From Delphinapterus leucas (lineage: Eukaryota; Chordata; Mammalia; Artiodactyla; Monodontidae), in NCBI RefSeq assembly GCF_002288925.2, contig NW_022098045.1:5553519-5617518 (forward strand): a DNA stretch of 64,000 nt, in the 5' to 3' direction. Numbering within the stretch: position 1 is the first letter of the stretch; the number at the start of each line of letters is the position of its first letter. Below, piece by piece: positions 36,872 to 47,068 of this stretch. The translations under genes were made by a program, and so were the position numbers. The notes under the pieces were generated by a model. It ran no database searches. It saw only the letters and a program-made list of their open reading frames with translations, and was not told where the DNA came from.

Positions 36872-37266
36872 CTGTAAAGGACTCCTGAGACCAAAAAATG
36901 GGCGAGCCACTGGTCTAGTGGCTACCTCTGTCTCTCTCCTCTGTCATCTTCCCATGGGGAATCTTACTGAATTATTTTTTCATTTGTTCAACAATATTCA
37001 CGGAATGTCTCTATTTTCTAGGCACTACACTGAGAAAGGGAGAGGCCAAGATGAGTAGTTTAGATAGACATAGAAAGTTCTCCATTTAGCAGGGATATTA
37101 GAGAGCAATCACAAAATTCTGTGATGATTGTGCTAGGGAGTTGTTAATGATAGCAAAGTGGGAGAAAAATTTCCAACCTAGAGTGGCGGATGGGAGCAAG
37201 TGAAGGAATCCTAGGAAGGTGTCTGTATCAGTCAGCGTTCTGTCGGGAGACAGAAACTGCACCAAC

Positions 37267-37474
37267 TTTTTTTTTTTTTTTTGCGGTACGCGGGCCTCTC
37301 ACTGTTTGTGGCCTCTCCCGTTGCAGAGCACAGGCTCCGGACGCGCAGGCTCAGCGGCCATGGCTCACGGGCCTAGCCGCTCCGCGGCAGGTGGAATCCT
37401 CCTGGGCCAGGGCACGAACCCATGTCCCCTGCATCAGCTGGCGGACTCTCAACCACTGCGCCACCAGGGAAGCG
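37267..37474 (-). mobile_element. CHR-type SINE with 10-bp target duplication
   Basis: Antisense short-class copy. The duplication ctgcaccaac lies at 37257-37266 and 37475-37484. It has inserted into older repeat-like text (tcagtcagcgttctgtcggg upstream; cacttaacagaggaattgtt downstream). Confidence 0.95.
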
Positions 37475-37484
37475 CTGCACCAAC

Positions 37485-39040
37485 ACTTAACAGAGGAATT
37501 GTTAACCAGGTACAAGGTCGTTAACTAGGTAATGGAAAAGACAAAAGGGAAATGCTAAATTATTAGGGAGGCAGCAATTGTGGGAAACAGCTACCACTCC
37601 GAGGCTGGTGAAATAAAGAGGTTGGAATTATTAAAACTTGGAAACTTGTGTGGGGCTCCATTGAGCTGAAATTGAGATGTCAGAGCTCGAGGTACTGCTT
37701 AGCTGGTGCTGATGTCTCTGAGTTTGGAAGAGGAGCCCTTTGGACTGGGAGCCAGATCTCTGAGAGGGAGGTGTCTGCTAACTGGTGCCATTGTCTCTAA
37801 AGTGGGACAGAATGAGGATGGTTTTACAAGTATAGGAAAAACAGGCAAACTGAGTTAAGCTGCTGCTATGGAGGGAAAAAATTGTCTCCTAGGGTAAAGA
37901 AATGATGCTAGAGCAAAGCTCACAGGCACGGAAAACATAGAAAAAAACACGCAGCAAGTCCATTCATTATCCTCCAGCCTTGTAGTATCCTTCTAGAGCA
38001 CCCTCTATACCCTAACAGGAAGCCAGCTGCGAAGCATAAATGTGATTTGGGGATTTCCTGTACTAGCATCATTAAGCAGAGTATAGAAGTGTACGTTTGC
38101 AGCTGTGAGATGATAGCTTAGTAACTGACACAGTGTACCCCTTGGCTACTCAGCGTCCATACTTACCCTACTACACATATCCATCTTCTGACCACCAGCA
38201 AAAAGAACTCTATATTTCCACACAACAGGATTCAACTCTCCCTTATATAAGTGAAGACATTTTTACCTTCTCCCTAGTAATCATTGAATCCATTTCTGGA
38301 AGTCAGTCACACCACCCACCTCTGGACCATGTCAATTACTCAGCAAACTCAGTCATTGTCTTGCCTGAATATTCTTCTACTAAAGACTAAATTGTAATGC
38401 TAACCTCCAGCAAACCTTGTGTAAAATAATAAGAGGGAGAAGGAGAGAGAATGAAATCGTTTTCTCTATCTGTATACATACACAAACACACATTCATAAT
38501 AATCGAGGAAGAAAATATACAAAGCTTCTACAGCCTTTATTTCTATAACTGGTCATAAGACCATAACTGATATTTATAACTTCTCTCTTCCCTTCTATTT
38601 TTCATTTGTCCTCAGGTAGGACCTCAGCTGATAGGGGTCCTTTACTTGGTAGTGTAATCTAAACTTTTAATACTGAAGCATCTGACTGTTGAGTTGTCCT
38701 GACTTTAAGGCTATAGTTTTCCATTATATTTCATTATTGTACATGGAAATACTGAGAGGCTCCTTAGAGAACCCCCTGGGTTCTAGATGTAGTCCTCCCT
38801 GCACCCATTGTATAGCAGCAATTCAATTTTTCCTCAGTAACCTGGATCAGTCATTCCAGTAGTATAAAGTATAAAGTATACTGCCAGTATACAAAAAGCC
38901 CCAAAGGGGCAGGTGTCAGTCTCAACTTCTAATTCAGTGGAGCCATTGTTGTAACTCCTGGCAAAAATATTCTGCCCTTTGGAACCAAAATCTCCATATC
39001 AACAGAACTGAAAATTGCAAGTATGGAGGCAAAACTTCTG
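37485..39040. other. No gene recognised; possibly the 3' side of the ERVL relic
   Basis: No coding exon. The text between about 38590 and 39040 could belong to the retroviral relic on its right but I see no motif that proves it. The 85-codon frame at 38133-38390 has no known domain. Confidence 0.35.
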
Positions 39041-41807
39041 TGAGTGGTCGTTAAGTGTAACGTTGAGGGGATCCATTTACACTTCCCCCTTGATTACTGA
39101 CCCCATTATTTTGGTTACAGAAGAGATAGCACCATATACCGGTTGCTGATTCAAAGAGCATTTTCATCTTATATGCTAGAACCCCATCCCTCACCTGGCA
39201 TTGTGAGTCCAGGAGGCAATTCCATCCTTCTATTAAGCCAACTGCTTCTGCGTGATGGTGTGTGTGACAAGAGTGGTGAATTCCATGCTGCACTTCTTTG
39301 GCTGTGAAATGAGCTCTTTGACCAGGAGCGATGTTGTGTGGAATGCCAATGATGGTCAATAAAGCATTCTGAAAGTCCACAAATGCTGGTACTTGCAAAA
39401 GCATTTACAAGCAGGGAAGGCAAATCCATATCCAAATCCATGTCCATTTCAGTGGGGACACATCTCTGTCTCCTTCATGATGTGGGGATCCACTGTCATC
39501 AGCCTGTACCTGGTAGCTGGCTTGTCCCCTGGGGAATGGAGCTCTATTGAGGACTCAGTTTTGGTCTCAGCTGTTGGCCAAGTAGGTGTTCATCAGTAAC
39601 AGTAGCTAGCTCAGTCCATGTTTTTGTGGTTGTGGTTTTGTTTGTTTGGTTTTTTTGGCCCAGCTGTGTAGCTTGCAGGATCTTAGTTCCCTGACCAGGG
39701 CTTGAACCTGGGCCCCAGCAGTGAAAGCACTGAATCCTAACCACTGGAGTTCCAGGAAATTCCTGGTCAGTTCATGTGGTTAAGCCCATGAATAACCTCC
39801 ATTCTTGGGCCGTGACCACTTTATACATAGGCCCATTGAGCGAGCCTTCCAGTGGCTGGTGAATTAAGCTGATTGACATATACAGAATATGTCACTTCTT
39901 CCTACCTGCCTGATTATTATTATCCTCTGCAACGGGTGCTCTTTGAGGGTATTCACAAGTATCTTCACCCTCTGTGCCCACTATGAGAGATCCATCCACA
40001 CAGCTTTTCCCCAGACCCCTTCTCACCAATATTTCAATCCTGTTTTTATTTTTGTTTTGTTTTTTTTACCAAGTCCCTGAACATCCAGCAAAACTGTTGG
40101 TAACCACCCACGCATCAAGGTAAATCCATATTTCCGGCCATCTCTTAGTTCAGAAAAAGTGGGCAACCAAATGTATTGCTTGAAGTTCTGACATAGGGGT
40201 ATATTTTCCTTTACCATTGTCCAGAGACACTCCTGAGAACTGTAATGCTGGAAGTGACCACTACAGGTTGTCCCAGAACATTGTCTTGCTCTCTGTCAAT
40301 CAGGACTGAGCTTCTCCTTCCTCATTCAGCTGGTAATAAGAAACTCCCCTATGAGGCTATAGAAGAAGGAGCAGAGCCAGGGGTTGATACTGCAGGAGTG
40401 GAAGCCACCTGCTTAGGCAACTTAGTTGTGCCTTCTAGACCTGCTTGAGCTCAACCTTATACATACCATTTCCACTTGAGGATAGATGGTTTCTGTGCGC
40501 ATTCAACCTTATGGCTAGGAAGGTCACCCAGTTCATAGTAGGAAACACAGTTTACATGTAACGCATTCAGTATCAGTATCCAGCTAGAAGCTGTTTCTGA
40601 AAAGGAGAATTGTTATCTGCAGAAGAGATGTAGATTTGCTTCGAAGCCCTGAGTTCTATGCTTGATTCTCTGATTGTTGCTTGTCAGAGACTTCCTGCAG
40701 CCCCACAGATCCTCCAAGTATCATATCACTGGGTCTGTTGGGTCACAAAGAGCAGCTTGCACTTCACCCTACACTTGCTCTGGTCTCTTTCAAAACAGGC
40801 AGCTTTACAGATTACTTGTAAATGGGATCTAAGGAGCACACCCGCATGTGGTAAATATTACCTCTAAAATCCAAAAAGGCCCACCCAGTGCATCTTCTTT
40901 AGTGATAGACCGTGCAAGGCACAGCAATTTACCTTTCACTTTGGAGGAGATATCCTGAGATGTTTCATCCCGTTTGACTCCCAGGAATCTCACATAGGTA
41001 GTGAGTCCCCGAATTTTCATAGGGTTTTATCTATTCTCTGATTGGCATAGGTCTTACTAAGTCATGAGAAAATACTTGCTACTTCCTGTTCAGGTCATGA
41101 TCAGGTCCAATCAATATAATGTCATCAAAGCAGTGGATCAGTGTGATTTGATGTGGACTAACAAGGTGATCATAATCTCTGCAGACCGTATTATGGCAGA
41201 GAGCAGGAGAGGTGACATAGTACTGAGGTTACATCAGGTAAAAGCAAATGGCTCTGGTGGCCCTTGCAAATTGGTACAGGAAAAGAAGCACTTTCAAATC
41301 AATAGCTACATACCAAGTGCCAGAGACTCTTGATTTCTGCCAGAAAAGAGACTACATCAAAATAACAGCTGCAGTTGGGGGCACCCGATGAAGTTCACCG
41401 TACTGCACAGCCATTCTTGGGGGTCCATCCAACTCCCCTATAGGCCAAACAGGCAACTTAAATGGGGATGCAGTAGGTATCACTACCTCTGTTTTTTGTC
41501 AGATCTTTGCTGGTAGTGTTCATCTCTGAGGTCCCGTCAGCTATGAGGTATTGCTTTTGGTTTACACTCCTGGTAATGACAGGAATTTCCAGGGCCTTTC
41601 ACTTGACCTATTTTTTACCGTCATGGTCCTCAGTGGGCAGAGATTCAATGGGACTACTGCAGAGAACATAACAGAATTATCCCACCTGGGTCAGGAAAGA
41701 GCTGGGCTATGTATCTTCCGCTCAGTCCTCGGTTGAGGGCTGATCTCACAAACAGGCAGAGTTGACTCTGGAGGCCAGATAAAATGAACAGGGCACCAGG
41801 CAGCGTC
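39041..41807 (-). mobile_element. ERVL-type endogenous retrovirus pol remnant
   Basis: The minus strand carries broken pieces of a retroviral pol gene in the expected order. A reverse-transcriptase-like segment has a CFDD motif at 41121-41132, in the place of the catalytic Y-x-D-D box, followed by frameshifts and stops. Further 3', at 39051-39404, is an integrase-like segment with HFTAKEVQ and GLIEGWN; the usual Asp of the D-(N/Q)-G motif before HFTAKEVQ reads Gly-Gln-Arg here. Between them lies diverged pol text. No gag, env or flanking LTR is recognisable in the window. A short SINE (39625-39762) and an L1 tail (41820-42042) have inserted later. The copy is dead: stops, frameshifts and a lost catalytic residue. 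Assignment to the ERVL group is by resemblance to mammalian ERVL pol. Confidence 0.75.
39625..39762 (-). mobile_element. Short tRNA-derived SINE (about 130 bp class)
   Basis: Antisense copy of the smaller CHR-related form: tttttttggcccagctgtgt, agcttgcaggatcttagttc, cctgaccagggcttgaacct and aatcctaaccactggagttc. It interrupts the ERVL relic, so it is younger. Confidence 0.85.
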
Positions 41808-41819
41808 TGCTACAAAGTT

Positions 41820-42042
41820 TTCTCTTTGTTGTTGTTGTTATTAAATTTTTAATTGAAATATAATTGATTTACAATGTTGCGTTAGTTTCAGGTATACAGC
41901 AAAGTGATTCATTTATACGTATACATACGCATATATTCTTTTTCAGATTCTTTTCCCTTAGACGTTATCACAAAATATTGAGCATAGTTCCCTGTGCTAT
42001 ACTTAGGTCCTTGTTGGTAATCTATTTTATATACAGTAGTGT
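41820..42042 (-). mobile_element. L1 3' UTR insertion with 12-bp target duplication
   Basis: The + strand is the reverse complement of the L1 3' end (tttaattgaaatataattga, ttagtttcaggtatacagca, agttccctgtgctatactta). The duplication tgctacaaagtt lies at 41808-41819 and 42043-42054. Only about 220 bp were inserted. Confidence 0.9.
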
Positions 42043-42055
42043 TGCTACAAAGTTA

Positions 42056-43102
42056 TTTGAATGGGATTTTCTGAGTTGTTTTGAACATGTTGAGAAGTTA
42101 AGGATATCCAGTCGACTATTGAATTAGTGAGTCTGAAATTCAGAAAAGAAGCTCTAGCTCCTCCTCTATACCCCCATGGCCCTGTGCTCACCTCTATCAT
42201 ACTGTTTACTATGTTTCATTTGAATGACCTATTTATGTACTTGCTTGACTTTTGACCAAACTGAAAAGAGCTGTGTCTTTTCTTTTTTTTTTTCCATTGC
42301 TCATTGTGGTACCTGGCACACAGTAATTGTCCAAAGTGAATGTTTTTCTCCTCATCAATGTTTTTGTGCTGTTTTAGAAAACCCTTCCAGAACTGCCACA
42401 GCGAGAGCTGACATATAATCAAGAGAGTATCACTTGCATTTTGGATACTGGCACCATGCCTAGCATATCTCAATCAAGCTCTCTGTGGGCAGTGGGGAAA
42501 ACCTTCTCCCAAGGGAAAATTGGAGTAGTCAGAGTCTATAATTAATTTATAGTGTGCATGCTAATATTATATTTCCTCTATTAGGATATGATGTTATGTA
42601 AATGCATTTAATTGATTGTCTTGCATCCCAAAGGAATGCTGTCCCTTATTGAAACCATACAAATTCCTAAAACTTGGCTGATAACATTCATACAGAATTT
42701 AGATTGTTTCCTGAGAACAATAACAAAAAAGGAATTATCAGTGTTATATTAATCACACTGTCTTTTTCAAATAGAAAATTATCACCAAAAACCCATGTAT
42801 GAAAGGAAATATGTTTGGTCTGAAATACAACGCGTGTGTAGAGTTTAGAGTCATTGAAACCCAATGATCAAGTTCCCTCAGTTGCATTAACAAATAAACA
42901 GGTGTGCGATTCCTAGTACTTGTGCAACTGGTTGGAATAAGATCAGAAGTTGCCATGATTCAGTGACTCCTGGGAACACACAATGCTATTATATACTTAC
43001 GGAGAAATAAGATGATAACTTGGTTTACATTATTCTTGTTCTATATGTCACATGCTACAATACACCAAAATTTTATATTTTTCAGTTGTGTGTCACTTTA
43101 GG

Positions 43103-43137
<35 letters not shown>

Positions 43138-43845
43138 TCAGAATTGTCTCATATAGCTGTCTGGTTTCCCTGGCATGTTACTGATCTGTATTTGGGTCAT
43201 AAATATCTTGGAAATGTCTGACCTCTAGGTCAGTGGGGGAAAGGGAATTAAGCTTGTGAGAAACAGCACGTGGCTCTTTTCCATGGTGACCCACTTCGGT
43301 TACCTCTCAGAAAAACATGAAAAAAGACAGCTGGGTGGCGACAGTCAAAGCCACCATGTGGTTGTAGAAATGGATGATAAGGAAGGACAGAGTACAGATT
43401 TGCAAGGACAGGGCAATATAAAAACAAAAGCAAAGAGAAAGAAATAATTGAAGTCTCCTTGTATGAAATAAGCAATATTCTTATCCAAACATTTCATGGG
43501 TGTAATATTCATGACATTATAGTGATGCTGATTTCTTGGGCGTTGCAACAATGTTCTTGGCATGTGAAATTTGTTTACATAGTTTGTGTCCAGGTTGGTT
43601 CACCCAGTTACCTAGTAAGGCCAAGGGTTAGTTTTCATATTGGCCAGTTAGCTCTATAGACAGAAAAGATCTGTTCCTTTGCTGTAGCTAGTGCTATCCA
43701 ATTCGGATCTCTCACAAGCATAGGCCATCGATTATGTGGCTAGTTCAGTATAATCTATTATAATTATTGGAAGAAAAACTCAAAGCAATTTTTCTCCTGA
43801 TATAGGTAACAAGATAAGTAACAAGAAATAATAATTAGCCTTACT
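42056..43845. other. No gene recognised
   Basis: Intergenic DNA with a T run of about 28 at 43101-43128. No exon or named repeat can be supported. Confidence 0.4.
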
Positions 43846-43849
43846 GAAC

Positions 43850-44010
43850 CTTTAGCACATAAACTATGTTTAAACTCTCTATTTGTATTGTCTCATGTAA
43901 TCCTCATCGAACTGCCATTTTCAGGTAAAGAAATAGGCTTTAAAAAGTTAAGCTTTGCCATACAAGTCATTCAGATATTAAACAATAAAGCTGGAATTTG
44001 AACCCCCCCC
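43850..44010 (-). mobile_element. MIR-type SINE
   Basis: Antisense MIR pattern: attgtctcatgtaatcctca, ccattttcaggtaaagaaat, aggctttaaaaag and aataaagctggaatttgaac. Confidence 0.6.
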
Positions 44011-44084
44011 AAAAAAGTAATACTTTACCTTTGTTCAGCAGTTTTTGGTTTACTAATGGCAATTTACATACACGCATGCACTTG

Positions 44085-44225
44085 ACCTTTTCAGTCTTGT
44101 GAGATGGGCGTTATTATCCTATCTTTACAAACGTGGGAATGGAGACTTTGAGAGGTCACTCAACTAGTAGGTGTCAGGGACAGTATTCAAAGCTGAGTCT
44201 GCTACTTCCAGGTTTCAGGATCTTT
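44085..44225 (-). mobile_element. MIR-type SINE, second copy
   Basis: A second antisense MIR-like piece follows: gatgggcgttattatcctat, ctttacaaacgtgggaatgg, agaggtcactcaactagtag. Tandem MIRs of the same orientation may be one copy broken by an insertion. Confidence 0.55.
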
Positions 44226-44611
44226 CAACCTTCAGACAGCTGAGGCCAGGCATAGGCGTATTTATGTTGAAGTTAAAGTCTGTACAGTACAAAATGCAAT
44301 GTAGATTTCATAATTATCCAGATTATTCAGGCCCTATAGGGTCCAGCCACTTCATTTTTTGCTTAATGAAGTTAAAAACATGAAGTGTTGCCAGTGAAAA
44401 TAAGCATATGTAATATTATAAGTATTCGATCCACTAGAGTACCTCAGGTGTGATACTAGAAAGCTTATATTCTCTACAACTTATTTCATTATGTGTCCTA
44501 ACTGGTGGAACACAACTTCTCTGCAATTGACTTATCTGAAAAGAATTGTTCTTCTAATAACTCTCAATATTATTAGATAACAAATGCATCTGTGTTACCC
44601 TTTTTAATGTA

Positions 44612-44676
44612 TTGAGTTGGCCAAAATGTTCGTTCGGGTTATGGAAAAATCTGAACGAACTTTTTGACCAACCCAA
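44612..44676. mobile_element. Mariner-type miniature element (65 bp)
   Basis: The terminal repeats ttgagttggccaaaatgttc then gttcgggtt and, read in reverse, ttgggttggtcaaaaagttc then gttcagatt face each other around a short centre. TA dinucleotides flank both ends (44610-44611 and 44677-44678), the target duplication expected for Tc1/mariner elements. Cetartiodactyl genomes carry such mariner-derived MITEs. The unit folds into a nearly complete hairpin. Confidence 0.88.
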
Positions 44677-44907
44677 TATCATTTAGCAACCATTTACACT
44701 TTAGATAAAAATTATGTATTTGACTAGTAAGAAATGACTTCTTTTATTCCTTTTTTAGAACTATAATTTATATTTTTATATTCTGATTTTGAAATACGTT
44801 GAAATTACACAAATACACTATTTTTAGCTTAAATCTCAAAGTTTGTTTTGAAATTGATTGCCTTGACAAATGAATAAAATGTTTATATTTTAAAACAAAA
44901 GTGCTTT

Positions 44908-45030
44908 GGGCATTCCCTGGTGGTCCAGTGATTAGGACTCCACGCTTCCACTGTAGGGGGCCCGGGTTCAACCCCTGGTTGGGGAACTAAGATCCCACAA
45001 GCTGCATGGTGCAGCCAAAAAAATAAAAAT
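44908..45030 (+). mobile_element. Short tRNA-derived SINE
   Basis: Compact CHR-related form: gggcattccctggtggtcca, ggcccgggttcaacccctgg, ttggggaactaagatcccac, agctgcatggtgcagcc and an A-rich tail. Flanks aaaacaaaagtgctt and aaaacaaaactggtt resemble a decayed target duplication. Confidence 0.85.
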
Positions 45031-45186
45031 AAAACAAAACTGGTTTAAATTGCTGGGGATGGTAGGAGGATGAAAATCTGTTATAGTTAGGGAAGAAATA
45101 AATTTAGAGTTTAAAGTAACTCACCAAAGCCCTATTTCTGCTTGGATAGGTATATATTTAAGCTCACTTCAAACTATGTATTTTTA

Positions 45187-45415
45187 AAAAATTTTTATTG
45201 GCCTGTAGTTGATTTACAATGTTGTGTTAGTTTCAGGTGTACAGCAAAGTGATTCAGTTATACATATGCATGTATCCACACTTTTTTTTTTTTTTTAGAT
45301 TCTTTTCCCATATAGGCCATTACAGAGTATCGAGTAGAGTTCCCTGCGCTATACAGCAGGTTCGTATTCGTTGCCTATTTTACATATAGTAGTGTGTAAA
45401 TGTCAATCCCAATCA
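45187..45415 (-). mobile_element. L1 3' UTR insertion with 16-bp target duplication
   Basis: Reverse complement of the L1 3' end (ttgatttacaatgttgtgtt, agtttcaggtgtacagcaaa, agttccctgcgctatacagc). The duplication aaactatgtattttta is perfect at 45171-45186 and 45416-45431. A T expansion sits inside it at about 45283-45296. Confidence 0.93.
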
Positions 45416-45431
45416 AAACTATGTATTTTTA

Positions 45432-46079
45432 ATTGGATTTCTACACAAATTGACACTTGAGAACCTCTAATCAGTGGTTCCAAATGGTGAGCCTCTGAAT
45501 TAGATTACTGTGTTCAAACGACAGTGTTTTAAAACCCATTTTATTCACAGATACAAATATTGAAGGCAGTACACACACATATATACATGCAGAAACACAT
45601 GCCTACACACAATGCACATAAGTGTGAGTGTGTGTGTGTGTGTGTATGTGTAAGGTAGAAAGATTTCAGAATTCTCTCTTTTTAGAAGAGATACTATTTC
45701 CTTCCTTGCTTTGTGTTACTAAACAAGCATTATGTATTTTTGTGTCTCTCTGTGTTCGTGTCTGAATATATGTTTATATATGTGTATATTAATCTAAAAA
45801 TAAAAGCAAAGCTTTCTCCTATATATGAAAATAATAATTGTATGTTTAAGTATAGTCATCTTTAACTTTACAGAATATATTCTCCAAAATCAAGAAACCA
45901 GAGCATTTTTACTGAGCATCTGCTCTGTGCTTAGTTTTATGTAAAGAGGAGGATACAGAGGTATAAGTCACTCTGGTCCTTGTTTTTAAGTTTTATGAAA
46001 ATAGGTAACACATTTTGTTGAGAATGTGTTACAGCAGAAGCTCACAGAGAACTGCTAGAAACCGACTGATGCTATTCAG
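45432..46079. other. No gene; contains a (TG)n tract
   Basis: A mixed CA/TG-rich area (45570-45650) includes a gtgtgtgtgtgtgtgtatgt run at about 45627-45646. Nothing coding is visible. Confidence 0.5.
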
Positions 46080-47030
46080 CTCAGTCCAGAAGTTTCATTT
46101 CTAGCTATCTTTTATGGAAAAACCCTTGGATGTGTGCACAAGGAGATGGAAGGGAAACATGAATTGCAGCAGTTTTTGTAAAAGCATTAAACGGGGAGGA
46201 TTTCCAAAGTCCATCCAGTAGGAACAGATAAATAGATTTCCAAAGTCCATCCAGTAGGAACAGATAAATAGAGTGTGATATTTTCATACAGTGGAATATT
46301 ATGTAGCAATAAAAATTTCTATGGCTATAGGCAAACATGGATCAAGGTCAAAAACATAACATGAAGTGGGAGAGGGTGGAAAAAGCTGAGGAGCATCTGG
46401 TATTCACAGGCAGGCTCCCACTCAGGTCCTCTCCCAAGCAAACAAACAACAACATCAAAAACCTTAATGTGGGCTTCCCTGGTGGCACAGTGGTTGAGAG
46501 TCCGCCTGCCAATGCAGGGGACACGGTTCCGTGCCCCGGTCCAGGAAGATTCCACATGTCGCGGAGCCGCTAGGCCCGTGAGCCATGGCCGCTGGACCTG
46601 CGCGTCCGGAGCCTGTGCTCCACAACAGGAGAGGCCACAACAGTGAGAGACCTGCGTACAGCAAAAACAACAACAAAAACCCCTTAATGTTAAGGAAAAA
46701 AAAGTCACAGAAGAATATATTCAGTGTGATTCCACTTATACAAAGTTCAAACACTAAACAATGTATTATTGGGGGATACACATAAAGTAATCTATTTTAA
46801 AAAGGAAGGGAATGATTAACTGAAAATGTTACTAACGCTGCTTTTAGGGGGAGAGAGTGGGGATGTGGTCTAAGTAAGACATCCAGAGGGTTCAAGGTAC
46901 AGATTATATTCTATTTATTAGCTTGGATGGTGGATACACAATCACTTGTTTCATCAATGGTCTTTAAATTACACGTATACTATATATACTCTCTTGTATG
47001 TATATTTCGCAATACAATAAAATTTAAAAA

Positions 47031-47035
<5 letters not shown>
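46080..47035 (+). mobile_element. Old L1M 3' end, with a tandem duplication and a SINE inside
   Basis: L1M 3' text is readable on both sides of the SINE: agtggaatattatgtagcaa upstream; gtgattccacttatacaaag, tcaaacactaaacaatgtat, ggatggtggatacacaatca and tatatttcgcaatacaataa downstream. A perfect 36-bp tandem duplication lies at 46200-46235/46236-46271 (starts atttccaaagtccatccagt). The element ends at the AT repeat. Confidence 0.65.
46471..46681 (+). mobile_element. CHR-type SINE nested in L1M
   Basis: Short-class copy starting gggcttccctggtggcacag with an aaaacaacaacaaaaacccc tail. The flank ccttaatgt is duplicated at 46462-46470 and 46682-46690. Confidence 0.94.

Positions 47036-47064
<29 letters not shown>
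47032..47064 (+). repeat. (AT)n microsatellite
   Basis: About 16 AT units follow the L1M tail. Confidence 0.92.

Positions 47065-47068
<4 letters not shown>

Larger units (their letters stand above)
34728..36913 (+). mobile_element. hAT (Charlie-like) DNA transposon remnant
   Basis: The left end (cacttctcaaagtgtggtc) and the reverse complement of the right end (cagtggctcgcccatttttt then ggtctcagg) are diverged versions of a Charlie-type terminal repeat. Inside, a decayed transposase is readable in pieces: CVFETEAELPAFLVGHHFHL at about 35175-35240, EVNLSLQGKQLIVFIANEK at about 35527-35583, and the C-terminal dimerisation-domain coding text at about 36230-36470 (gttgagttttagtatagcat, aatatccacaattatctaaa). 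Frames are broken by stops and shifts. Two CHR SINEs (35319-35520, 35784-36113) and a smaller nested element (36682-36871) interrupt it, so it predates all three. Family assignment is from memory of Charlie-type elements. Confidence 0.7.

Noticed and set aside
46200..46271. Regular direct repeats as a possible CRISPR-like array
   Set aside because: Only two abutting units with no spacers, inside an L1 fragment of a mammalian genome.
47032..47064. AT repeat as a possible origin or cruciform-extruding site
   Set aside because: Simple microsatellite at an L1 tail; nothing else supports replication function.
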